Source of the DNA: an uncultured Oscillospiraceae bacterium
Lineage (GTDB): Bacteria > Bacillota > Clostridia > Oscillospirales > Oscillospiraceae
Assembly: GCA_910588635.1 (NCBI GenBank)
Contig: CAJUPW010000005.1
Location: 409 to 32,589, forward strand
Length of the DNA: 32,181 nucleotides
Direction: 5' to 3'
Shown: one piece after another, positions 7,948 through 14,662 of the stretch
How positions within the stretch are numbered: the first letter of the stretch is position 1
How the letters are laid out: each line of letters opens with the position of its first letter
The notes under the pieces: generated by a model
What the model was told of the DNA's origin: nothing
The model's database searches: none
The model's input: only the letters and a program-made list of their open reading frames with translations
Translations under genes and position numbers: made by a program

Positions 7948-8151
7948 ATGTATACCTATGAGTATGAGCGCATCCACATCTACACGGGCCGGGCCCAATG
8001 GATCAACAGCAAAAGCGAGACAACGGGACACCGGGAGATCATTACCCGCCGGGCCAAGGCGGGCTGGCGGTTTGTGGGAGTAATCCCGATTGCCCAGACG
8101 GCGTCCGGGGTTATTGTGGAGATGGACCTGGCCTTTGAGAAAGAGGTGTAA
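7948..8151 (+). CDS. DUF4177-like small protein
   Basis: 67 residues from the ATG at 7948, with AGAAAGGAA upstream; a longer in-frame extension lies inside the preceding gene and is rejected. The sequence (MYTYEYERIHI..., then ITRRAKAGWRFVGVIPI, then VIVEMDLAFEK) fits DUF4177, a short alpha/beta family of unknown function. It lies 16 bases after the DUF2344 gene and 3 bases before the thioesterase gene, so it belongs to the same operon. Confidence 0.65.
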   Translation: MYTYEYERIHIYTGRAQWINSKSETTGHREIITRRAKAGWRFVGVIPIAQTASGVIVEMDLAFEKEV

Positions 8152-8154
8152 GAG

Positions 8155-8520
8155 ATGGAAAAACCTACCCGGCACACTTTGACCTGGACGGTGGACGACA
8201 CCATGACCGCCAGGCGCATCGGCGCCGCCGGAGCCAAAATCCTGTCTACCCCTAACATGCTGGCCCTGATGGAGGCTTGCGCCCTGGAGCTGGCCCAGGC
8301 GTACCTGGACGATGGGATGACCACTGTGGGCGCTGAGGCCCACATTCGCCATCTGGCCCCCACCCCCGTGGGCATGAAGGTGACCGCCACCGCCACCCTG
8401 CGGGAGATCGAGCGGCGGAAGATGTGGTTTGACATCGAGGTCCACGACGAGAAGGGCAAGTGCGGCGAGGGCTCCCATCTGCGGATCATGGTGCCCCAGA
8501 AGGACCGCAGCCAGAGCTAA
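8155..8520 (+). CDS. Hotdog-fold thioesterase, FlK (fluoroacetyl-CoA thioesterase)-like
   Basis: 121 residues of hotdog-fold type. The FlK catalytic pattern is recognisable: Thr and Glu eight residues apart in STPNMLALME (T32, E40), and His in GAEAHIRHLAPTPVGM. FlK-like proteins hydrolyse short acyl-CoA thioesters; outside Streptomyces cattleya the substrate is unknown and fluoroacetate is not implied. Last gene of the operon begun at 5435; it converges with the minus-strand lipoprotein gene 7 bases away. Confidence 0.75.
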   Translation: MEKPTRHTLTWTVDDTMTARRIGAAGAKILSTPNMLALMEACALELAQAYLDDGMTTVGAEAHIRHLAPTPVGMKVTATATLREIERRKMWFDIEVHDEKGKCGEGSHLRIMVPQKDRSQS

Positions 8521-8527
8521 GCCTAAC

Positions 8528-9295
8528 TCAACCGTTTCCGTCGTGCTGTATCGTATAAATCGAAAGCGTACCGTAGTATTTTGAAATGGTAGAATCGTCT
8601 TTCACATATGGGCCGACATCCGCAGGCCCATAGCGTAGCAGGAAATAATCCAGATCGTGCAATTTCTTGTACAAATGATTGACGTGTTCCACAATGTGGG
8701 TCTCTTTTGCCTGCTCGGTTTCGTCAATGATGGACTGCAATTCGGCGTCTAAATTTTCGTTCTGTACTTCGGCGATCAACTCTTGCAAAAGGGTGATAAA
8801 GGCGTCTGCGTCATAGCGGTTATTTGCCACAACCGCTTTTCCGTATTTAGTATAGAACTCTTGCTCGGTGAGATTTTCCTGCTCACAGATGGAGGCCATA
8901 TCCAAGCCACCTTCGACCGCCCAGCCGATTTGGATTTCCCCCGTTTGATGGAAATAGTTCCAATACAGGCTGTCCGGGTCCTCTAATTTCTCAAACAGGT
9001 CATTGAACAAATACTTCTGCTCCAGACACAAATTTGCGGCTTTGATTGCTTCCGTCAGCCGCTCTATCTGGTCTGGGGACATCCCCTCCAAAGCCTGTTC
9101 ACGTGCGGCAAGGACATCTGTCTCTGTGGGAATACTGTCCACCATAACGGCTGCTTCGGCCTCTGCCTGGGCGGTAGGAGGCGCGGGGATTGATGCACTG
9201 GCGGATGCGTCGCCCGTTCCCCTTACTGCGGCGGAACATCCGGCGAGAGTAAGCGCCAATATGCCGGAGATGAGCATGATTTTAGCCCTATTCAT
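8528..9295 (-). CDS. Hypothetical lipoprotein
   Basis: 255 residues with a lipoprotein signal peptide: basic start, hydrophobic core, lipobox LAGC at about residue 20, then a low-complexity Ala/Ser/Pro/Glu linker (about 22-50). The rest is acidic and probably helical (ELIAEVQNENLDAELQSIIDETEQAKETHIVEHVNHLYKKL split over two helices). No family recognised. It would sit on the outer face of the membrane. Base composition is closer to even than its neighbours, suggesting later acquisition. Own promoter at 9364-9392 with a leader of about 60 bases; GTGAGG precedes the ATG. Confidence 0.75.
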   Translation of the reverse strand: MNRAKIMLISGILALTLAGCSAAVRGTGDASASASIPAPPTAQAEAEAAVMVDSIPTETDVLAAREQALEGMSPDQIERLTEAIKAANLCLEQKYLFNDLFEKLEDPDSLYWNYFHQTGEIQIGWAVEGGLDMASICEQENLTEQEFYTKYGKAVVANNRYDADAFITLLQELIAEVQNENLDAELQSIIDETEQAKETHIVEHVNHLYKKLHDLDYFLLRYGPADVGPYVKDDSTISKYYGTLSIYTIQHDGNG

Positions 9296-9363
9296 CTTAA
9301 AGCCTCACTTTCTATATCGTTTAAGCTCCGCCTAGATGTTCTGGTATCAGCAGATTCTTCTCA

Positions 9364-9392
9364 AGTATAGCACACCTTTCCGCCGAAAACAA
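9364..9392 (-). promoter_or_regulatory. Sigma-A promoter (extended -10) of the lipoprotein gene
   Basis: TTGTTT, 17 bases, TATACT on the minus strand, with TGC directly before the -10 hexamer (extended -10). Confidence 0.6.
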
Positions 9393-9421
9393 TTCGCGGG
9401 GAAATTTATCCTGAAAACCCC

Positions 9422-9458
9422 TTGACAACGGCATGGGGGATGTGATAACATGCCCCAT
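9422..9458 (+). promoter_or_regulatory. Promoter with overlapping operator-like dyad upstream of the Na+-pump beta-subunit gene
   Basis: TTGACA at 9422-9427, 16 bases, then TGT-GATAAC (extended -10; hexamer 9444-9449). An inverted repeat ATGGGGGATGT / ACATGCCCCAT (9433-9443 and 9448-9458, 10 of 11 complementary) is centred on the -10 box, where a bound repressor would block polymerase. Start point about 9456, just before the riboswitch-like leader. Confidence 0.55.
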
Positions 9459-9463
9459 ACAAC

Positions 9464-9563
9464 AAAGGGGAGTAGTCGGCGCGCCTTTTTCGGTGCGTGG
9501 CGCCAGTCAACAAGCATGTGCGGGCCGTGAGCCCGCTCTGGCTGTGCCTGAAATGACCAGACC
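9464..9563 (+). ncRNA. Candidate yybP-ykoY (Mn2+) riboswitch aptamer
   Basis: The leader has, in order, features of the yybP-ykoY class: AAAGGGGAGTAG (the conserved metal-binding loop 1) at 9464-9475, a variable GGCGC/GCGCC stem, GTCAACA at 9505-9511, a GCGGGC/GCCCGC hairpin, CTGG/CCAG pairing, and a terminal CCAGACC. The final GACC also forms the left arm of a strong terminator, so ligand binding would compete with termination and turn expression on. The closing helix that can be drawn is short (about 3 bp), and the class was recognised by eye, so a related metal or Na+ riboswitch is possible. Confidence 0.6.
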
Positions 9564-9596
9564 TGCGTTCCGAACATCGGAGCGCAGGTCTTTTTT
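9560..9596 (+). terminator. Riboswitch expression-platform terminator
   Basis: GACCTGCG pairs with CGCAGGTC around an inner TCCGA/TCGGA stem with a 3-base loop, followed by six T. The left arm overlaps the 3' end of the aptamer. It lies 50 bases before the ATG it would control. Confidence 0.85.
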
Positions 9597-9646
9597 GATA
9601 GATAGCACAAATTTGGAAAGGATAAAGATAAAGGAAGTGTGTTGCT

Positions 9647-10792
9647 ATGGATTTTTCATTCCTCTGGCAGGGAATCATGTCCATCACCTGGCAGCAGCTG
9701 GTCATGTATGTCATTGGCGGACTGCTGATCTATTTGGCCATTGAGAAGGGCTTTGAGCCCGCGCTGCTCATGCCCATGGGCTTCGGAGCCATTCTGGTCA
9801 ACCTGCCTCTGTCCGGGGTGGTGAACCAGTTCAGCGCCGGGATAGGGGAGACCCCGGGCATCATTCAGTGGCTCTTCGAGGTGGGCATTGAGGCCAGCGA
9901 GGCCATGCCCCTGCTGCTGTTCATCGGCATCGGGGCCATGATCGACTTCGGCCCTCTGCTGGCCAACCCAAAGCTGTTTCTGTGCGGCGCGGCGGCCCAG
10001 GCGGGCATTTTCCTCACCATTATGATTGCCGTCCTGTTGGGCTTCGACCTGAAGGACGCCGCCTCCATCGGTATCATCGGCGCGGCGGACGGCCCCACTT
10101 CTCTGCTGGTTTCCCAGACGCTGAAATCCAACTATGTGGGGGCCATCGCCGTGGCGGCCTACTCCTATATGGCCCTGGTGCCCATCATCCAGCCCTTCGC
10201 TATCAAGCTGGTGACCACCAGGAAGGACCGGGCCATGAAGATGCCCTACAAGCCCCAGGGCGTCACCCGCCGGATGCGGATATTGTTTCCAATCGTAGTA
10301 ACGGTGATTGCCGGGCTGGTGGCTCCCGCCTCAGTGGCGCTGGTGGGTTTCCTCATGTTCGGCAACCTGATCCGGGAGTGCGGCGTGCTGTCCACCCTGT
10401 CCAACACCGCCCAGAACGACTTGGCCAACCTCATCACGCTGCTACTGGGCATCACCATCTCCTTCTCCATGAAGGCGGACCAGTTCGTCCGGCCCGAGAC
10501 CTTTATGATTATGGGACTGGGTCTGGTGGCCTTTATCCTGGACTCAGTGGTGGGCGTGCTGTTTGTCAAGGCGCTGAACCTCTTCACCCCCAGGAACAAG
10601 ATCAATCCCATGGTGGGCGCGGCGGGCATCTCCGCCTTTCCCATGTCCTCCCGGGTCATTGAGAAGCTGGGGCAGGAGGCCGACAGTCAGAACCATCTGC
10701 TGATGCACGCCATTGCCGCCAACGTGTCCGGGCAGATCGCCTCAGTGGTGGCAGGCGGCGTGGTACTGCAGTATTTTGCCAATCTGGGCTGA
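9647..10792 (+). CDS. Sodium ion-translocating decarboxylase beta subunit (OadB/GcdB/MmdB family)
   Basis: 381 residues, about nine to eleven membrane segments. Family hallmarks are present: GIGAMIDFGPLLANP, the Na+-site motif GAADGPTS with its essential Asp, and the C-terminal GAAGISAFPMSSRV. This subunit couples decarboxylation of a carboxybiotin carrier to Na+ export. Which acid is used (oxaloacetate, glutaconyl-CoA, methylmalonyl-CoA) cannot be told from the beta subunit. AAGGAAG precedes the ATG. The only partner nearby is the tiny gamma-like gene behind it; no carboxyltransferase (alpha) or biotin carrier gene is in the window. Upstream control combines an operator-like dyad and a candidate riboswitch with terminator. 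Confidence 0.92.
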   Translation: MDFSFLWQGIMSITWQQLVMYVIGGLLIYLAIEKGFEPALLMPMGFGAILVNLPLSGVVNQFSAGIGETPGIIQWLFEVGIEASEAMPLLLFIGIGAMIDFGPLLANPKLFLCGAAAQAGIFLTIMIAVLLGFDLKDAASIGIIGAADGPTSLLVSQTLKSNYVGAIAVAAYSYMALVPIIQPFAIKLVTTRKDRAMKMPYKPQGVTRRMRILFPIVVTVIAGLVAPASVALVGFLMFGNLIRECGVLSTLSNTAQNDLANLITLLLGITISFSMKADQFVRPETFMIMGLGLVAFILDSVVGVLFVKALNLFTPRNKINPMVGAAGISAFPMSSRVIEKLGQEADSQNHLLMHAIAANVSGQIASVVAGGVVLQYFANLG

Positions 10793-10807
10793 CAGGAGGA
10801 AAACGCG

Positions 10808-10930
10808 ATGAGTGAAAATTTAATTGGAGCCCTGGAGATGCTGGGGCAAGGGATGCTGGGCATCTTTGTGGTGCTGGGTGTTATCGCGCTGCTGGTTGTG
10901 CTGATGGGAAAGCTGGGCGGCGGAAAGTAA
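10808..10930 (+). CDS. OadG-like small gamma subunit of the Na+ pump
   Basis: 40 residues, starting MSENLIGALEMLGQGMLG and containing one membrane helix (about 18-34, IFVVLGVIALLVVLMG), then a Gly/Lys tail. The helix and the GxGMxGIF pattern fit OadG/MmdD subunits, which anchor the complex, but the soluble tail of classical OadG (about 80 residues) is missing. A strong RBS (GGAGGAAAA) and the 15-base gap after the beta-subunit gene support co-translation. Confidence 0.7.
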   Translation: MSENLIGALEMLGQGMLGIFVVLGVIALLVVLMGKLGGGK

Positions 10931-10963
10931 ATGGTGCGCGCCTGCGTGTAAGGCTGAATCGCC

Positions 10964-11230
10964 TTACAGCCAATCCGCCACCACGTCGGCCAGTCCCGTA
11001 GGACCGACCCGGTTGTCCACCAGGAGGGTGAGCAGCTCGTCGATGCGGGTGGCGCTGGTGGTAATGGCGGCGACAGAGGCCTCTCCGCCCCCCTCCTCCG
11101 CAACCCGGACCCCGTAGTTCTCACAGGAGAAATGAGGGGTCTCCTCCTGGTCGATGGTGAGAAAATAGTGGAAACGGCGGAGATTTCCCTCCTGATCCCG
11201 GCACTGCCGGTCGGCAATTCTAAGTTCCAT
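10964..11230 (-). CDS. DUF6514-family protein
   Basis: 88 residues starting at the ATG at 11230 behind AAGGAGGAGG; an upstream in-frame start is rejected because it would lie ahead of that RBS. It shows the DUF6514 layout: N-terminal beta strands (RRFHYFLTIDQEE), a central NYGVRV, and a C-terminal RIDELLTLLVDNRVGPTGLADVVADWL helix pair. Function unknown; the family is scattered in Clostridia as single genes. A TATAAT box on the minus strand at 11271-11276 could be its promoter, but the -35 is poor. A GTAAGGC/GCCTTAC hairpin (10948-10967) overlaps the stop codon. Confidence 0.65.
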   Translation of the reverse strand: MELRIADRQCRDQEGNLRRFHYFLTIDQEETPHFSCENYGVRVAEEGGGEASVAAITTSATRIDELLTLLVDNRVGPTGLADVVADWL

Positions 11231-11414
11231 GATATAGTGCCTCCTCCTTGTGAAATCGGTTGACAGGCACATTATATAGTGTTATGGTGTTTTGGGAAAG
11301 AAAAAGATATCGCAGAAAAACCGGCTGTGCGACGCCCTTCGGCAAAGAGAAAGGCGACTGCTGGGGGATGCGGTCGCAGAGGGAAGCATTATCAGAGAAT
11401 TTTCAAAAGACGAC
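11231..11414. other. Intergenic stretch, no gene supported
   Basis: Holds the start region of the DUF6514 gene and otherwise nothing I can name. A 61-codon plus-strand frame from 11292 (TTG start) has no ribosome binding site and runs through the terminator hairpin, so it is not called. Confidence 0.5.
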
Positions 11415-11452
11415 AAAAAACAATCCGTAAAGGAATTTTCCTTTACGGATTG
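11415..11452 (-). terminator. Intrinsic terminator after the ylbJ-small protein transcript
   Basis: Perfect 15-base inverted repeat (CAATCCGTAAAGGAA and complement, 11421-11435 and 11438-11452). On the minus strand it is followed by six T. It lies 16 bases beyond the stop of the small cysteine protein gene. TTTCTG on the plus side makes it weakly bidirectional. Confidence 0.85.
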
Positions 11453-11467
11453 TTTCTGCATGGAGCG

Positions 11468-11680
11468 TTACAACTGAAAATCTTCGTCGGAACCGCCGGA
11501 CAAAGCCAGTTTGACCGGACGGGGGGGCACCCGCTTCAGAGGGTCGTATCGGAAGGAGGCACAGTGGGAGCCGGCGGACATAACCCCTTTTTTGGGGCAG
11601 ACGACCTGTCCGGGCGCCAGCTCATGGCCCCGGGCGCAGTAGGCGCAGCGAGGCTCGATGGAGGTTTGGAACAGCTTTAT
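11468..11680 (-). CDS. Small four-cysteine protein, apparent AUA start
   Basis: 70 residues beginning (M)KLFQTSIEPRCAYCARG, with cysteines at about 12, 15, 28 and 40 (CxxC-x12-C-x11-C), a layout suggesting a small zinc-ribbon. Basic centre (RYDPLKRVPPRPVKL) and acidic end (DEDFQL). The frame is closed by TGA only three codons before the start, and an AAGGAG lies nine bases before an ATA codon; no ATG, GTG or TTG is available, and the next ATG would remove the first cysteines. I recognise this as a recurring small protein of Oscillospiraceae but know no function. It lies 37 bases behind ylbJ and ahead of a terminator, so it is probably co-transcribed with ylbJ. Confidence 0.7.
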   Translation of the reverse strand: MKLFQTSIEPRCAYCARGHELAPGQVVCPKKGVMSAGSHCASFRYDPLKRVPPRPVKLALSGGSDEDFQL

Positions 11681-11717
11681 GGCGGCTCACTCCTTTGTCA
11701 AATACGGCTGTAAACTA

Positions 11718-12899
11718 TTATACTACATTCCGCCCGCCTTTTCCACTGTTTTTTTGTACCGCCAGGGCGGTGAGGGCCAGAAAGGCCAGCCACATGGCCC
11801 AGGCGGCCGCCGCGGAGAGGGTGAGCGCCTTTTGGAAGTCCAGCTGGGCGATGGCCTCGGTCTGCTCGGCTAGGTAGAAGGAGGCCGGGCTGGACAGAGG
11901 GATGATTCGAAAAATCAGATTTGCCAAAAGGGCGGACAGGGAGCCGTGGAGCAGTTTGCCCGCCAGATAGGTGCGTACCGACAGGCCGCTGTCTCCCAAG
12001 AAGGCCAGCACCTGACAGTGGACGGACATCCCCGCCCAGCCCAGCATGAAGGCGGCCATGGACAGCCGGCCGGACAGGGCGCCGTCGGTGAGGGAGGACA
12101 CTCCGGAGGACACCTCCACCAGCCCGGTGAGCAGCCGCTCAGCCCAGGTCTGGTCCATACCCAGGGGTGCCAGAAGGGCAGATAGAAGGCCGCCCAGCAG
12201 CTTTAAAATGCCCGCATGGGCAAGAATGCGCAGAAACACGGTAAAAAACAGGACAAAAGCGCAGATGCTCAGGGTGGACTGCATGGCCCCGGTGACCGAC
12301 CGGGTGAACGCTTTGGAAAAGCTGGCCGCCTGGAACTGGGGTCCCCGGCGGCGGCCGGTTCGAGGCCCGTCTCCGGGCCGGTAGAACCGGAACAGCACTC
12401 CCACCAACAGGGAGGCCAGCAGATGGGCCAGGTATAGGAGCAGTCCGGCCGCTCCGCTGCCGAATACCCCGGCCCCCACCACCCCCAGGATAAAGGCGGG
12501 GCCGCTGTTGTTGCAGAAGGCCAGCATCCGCTCCGCCTCGGTGCGGGAGCACTGGCCGGTCTCGTAAATCTGGATGGCCGTCCTGGCCCCCACAGGGTAG
12601 CCCCCCACAAAGCCCAGAGCCAGAGCGGCGGCGCAGTTCCCGTTGACCCGGAACAGGGGGGCCATCACCGGCTCCAGCAGCTTGCCCAGATAGCGGGACA
12701 TGCCCAGCTCCACCACCAGGGAGGACAGAACAAAAAAGGGGAAAAGGGAAGGCAGGATCACATTGCCGCAAAGTTTGATCCCGTCCCGCATGGCCCCCAT
12801 GGATTGTTCGGGCCACAGCACCAGAGCCAGGGTGGCCCAAAGCAGTCCGGCGCCCAGTAAAATGTCCCGGTATTGAGCTTTGCCCACGAGCTTTCCCAC
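11718..12899 (-). CDS. ylbJ: Sporulation integral membrane protein YlbJ
   Basis: 393 residues, about eight to ten membrane segments, with the nucleoside-recognition (Gate) type pattern of YlbJ: GNVILPSLFPFFVLSSLVVELG and LGFVGGYPVGARTAIQIYETGQ, then LAFCNNSGPAFILGVVG. In Bacillus YlbJ is made in the mother cell under sigma-E and is needed for cortex formation, with a role proposed in dipicolinate export to the forespore. Start is GTG at 12899 with GAGGAGG at 8 bases. No good sigma-E promoter was found upstream. Divergent from the DUF2804 gene. Confidence 0.85.
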   Translation of the reverse strand: MGKLVGKAQYRDILLGAGLLWATLALVLWPEQSMGAMRDGIKLCGNVILPSLFPFFVLSSLVVELGMSRYLGKLLEPVMAPLFRVNGNCAAALALGFVGGYPVGARTAIQIYETGQCSRTEAERMLAFCNNSGPAFILGVVGAGVFGSGAAGLLLYLAHLLASLLVGVLFRFYRPGDGPRTGRRRGPQFQAASFSKAFTRSVTGAMQSTLSICAFVLFFTVFLRILAHAGILKLLGGLLSALLAPLGMDQTWAERLLTGLVEVSSGVSSLTDGALSGRLSMAAFMLGWAGMSVHCQVLAFLGDSGLSVRTYLAGKLLHGSLSALLANLIFRIIPLSSPASFYLAEQTEAIAQLDFQKALTLSAAAAWAMWLAFLALTALAVQKNSGKGGRNVV

Positions 12900-12975
12900 A
12901 GCCGCGCCTCCTCAGGAAAATTTCTCTGAGAGAATATGCGGAAAAAAGATATTTCTTGCCTGTCCAAGAAAACAA

Positions 12976-13004
12976 TTGCAGGGAGGGAATTTTTACAGTA
13001 TAAT
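12976..13004 (+). promoter_or_regulatory. Sigma-A promoter of the DUF2804-rarA operon
   Basis: TTGCAG, 17 bases, TATAAT. The start point would be about 13011, 20 bases before the ATG at 13032. Confidence 0.7.
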
Positions 13005-13031
13005 AGGCGGGTACGAAAGGGGGCTGGACCT

Positions 13032-14063
13032 ATGGAACAGCACGAGATCACCACGGCGGGGCCGCTGCTGGACGAGAAGGGAAATCTCCGGGAGCCTGGC
13101 TTTGCCAAAAAGCCGCTGCCCGTCTATGACCGGAATCAGATCAAGGCCTCCTCTCTGCGGATCAAGGAGTGGGACTACTATCTGGTGATGAACGGCCAGT
13201 TCGGCCTGGCCTTGACCATTGCGGACAACGGCTACATGGGGCTGGACTCCATCTCTTTTTTAGACTTCTGGGAGAAGGCCCAGATCACCAAGAGCCCCAT
13301 GCGGCTGCTGCCCATGGGAAGCACCGGGATGCCGGCCAGCACTCTGGAGGGAGCTAGCGCCTCGGGGAGAAAGGGGTATTCGCTGCTCTTCCGCCGGGAG
13401 GAGGACCGGCGGCTGCTCTATGCCCACATGGAAAATTTTCGGGGACGGGAGGCTCTGGACGCCTATATCGAGCTCACCGGCGAGCCGGAGGAATCCATGG
13501 TCATCTGCACTCCCTTCGACAAGCCGGGACACTTCTACTTCAACCAGAAAATCAACTGCCTGCGGGCCTCGGGCAAGGTGACGGTGGGGGAGGACGAATA
13601 CATGCTGGACCCCGCCGACTCCTTCGGCGTGCTGGACTGGGGCAGGGGGGTCTGGACCTACCAAAACACCTGGTACTGGGCCTCCGCCTCCGGGCTGGCG
13701 GAGGGGGTCCCCTTCGGCTTCAACCTGGGCTACGGCTTTGGAAACACCTCCGCCGCCACCGAGAATATGCTGTTCTATAACGGCAAGGCCCATAAGCTGT
13801 CCAAGGTGCGCTTCAAGATTCCTGGCCGGAGACGCCGGCGCCGGTATATGGACCAGTGGGAGTTCAGCAGCGGCGACGGCCGCTTTGAAATGCGCTTCGA
13901 CCCCATCCTGGACCGCTCCGCCTGCGCCAATTTTGGCTTTCTTAAATCGAACCAGCACCAGATTTTCGGCAAATTCACCGGCCTGGCGGTTCTGGATGAC
14001 GGCACGGAGGTTTTTGTCAAGGACTTCCTGGGCTTTGCCGAGGAAGTGGAGAACAAATGGTAA
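13032..14063 (+). CDS. DUF2804 domain-containing protein
   Basis: 343 residues covering the full DUF2804 length. Typical stretches are visible: TTAGPLLDEKGNLREPGFAK near the start, RIKEWDYYLV, then GVLDWGRGVWTYQNTWYWASAS and FGFNLGYGFG. The family has a predicted beta-rich (lipocalin/AttH-like) fold and no known activity; no signal peptide or membrane segment is seen, so it is probably cytoplasmic. Start is the ATG at 13032 with AAAGGGGG; an upstream extension lies ahead of the promoter and is rejected. Overlaps the metallopeptidase gene by 7 bases. Confidence 0.8.
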   Translation: MEQHEITTAGPLLDEKGNLREPGFAKKPLPVYDRNQIKASSLRIKEWDYYLVMNGQFGLALTIADNGYMGLDSISFLDFWEKAQITKSPMRLLPMGSTGMPASTLEGASASGRKGYSLLFRREEDRRLLYAHMENFRGREALDAYIELTGEPEESMVICTPFDKPGHFYFNQKINCLRASGKVTVGEDEYMLDPADSFGVLDWGRGVWTYQNTWYWASASGLAEGVPFGFNLGYGFGNTSAATENMLFYNGKAHKLSKVRFKIPGRRRRRRYMDQWEFSSGDGRFEMRFDPILDRSACANFGFLKSNQHQIFGKFTGLAVLDDGTEVFVKDFLGFAEEVENKW

Positions 14064-14656
14064 AAGCGAATGCGCCTCAGCTGCGGCTGGTGGACACCCC
14101 CCGAGGGCCTCTTACCTACACCCTGACCCGGAAGCGGGTGAAGAATCTCAACCTGCGGGTGGGGGCGGATGGAGAGATCATGGTCTCTCTGCCTCTGCGC
14201 TGCCCCGTGAAGCAGGCGGACGACTTCATCCGGGAGAAGAGTGGGTGGATTTTAGACGCTGTCAGCCGCCGGTCAGAGCGTCAGGCGGAGCCCTTGCCCC
14301 CCGTGTCCCGGGAGGAACAGGCCCGGCTGCTGAGGGAGGCGCTGGAGCGGGTGTACCCCCTGACAGCCCCCTTGGGGGTGGCCTTTCCGGAGCTGAAGCT
14401 GCGGAAGCTGAAAAGCCAGTGGGGCAACTGCCACTGGGCTCAGGGGTATATCACCCTGAACACCGCCCTGGCCCGGTGTCCGGAGGAGCTGCGGGACTAT
14501 GTGGCCCTCCACGAGCTGGTCCACTTCCTCCACCACGACCACGGGCCGGGCTTTTACGCCCGGATGGACGCCCTCATGCCCGACTGGCGCCGGAGAAGAA
14601 GGGCCCTGAAAGGCTATAGCGGAGCGCTGGAGCGCGACGGAATCGGAAAGGTGTGA
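14057..14656 (+). CDS. YgjP-like (DUF45/M48) zinc metallopeptidase
   Basis: 199 residues. The zinc motif HELVHFLHHDHGPGF gives HExxH plus the third His of the YgjP/SprT-like family, preceded by KLKSQWGNCHWAQGYITLN, the typical strand before the active site, and an N-terminal RKRVKNLNLRVG strand. The substrate is unknown. It starts inside the end of the DUF2804 gene (ATGGTAA) and is followed 6 bases later by rarA, so it is in the same operon. Confidence 0.85.
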   Translation: MVKANAPQLRLVDTPRGPLTYTLTRKRVKNLNLRVGADGEIMVSLPLRCPVKQADDFIREKSGWILDAVSRRSERQAEPLPPVSREEQARLLREALERVYPLTAPLGVAFPELKLRKLKSQWGNCHWAQGYITLNTALARCPEELRDYVALHELVHFLHHDHGPGFYARMDALMPDWRRRRRALKGYSGALERDGIGKV

Positions 14657-14662
14657 GATGCC

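Noticed and set aside
10948..10967. Terminator between oadG-like and DUF6514 genes
   Set aside because: GTAAGGC/GCCTTAC hairpin exists but no T-run follows on either strand.
11279..11713. 144-codon plus-strand frame
   Set aside because: Crosses a terminator hairpin and lies antisense to the four-cysteine protein gene, which has an RBS and a consistent protein pattern.
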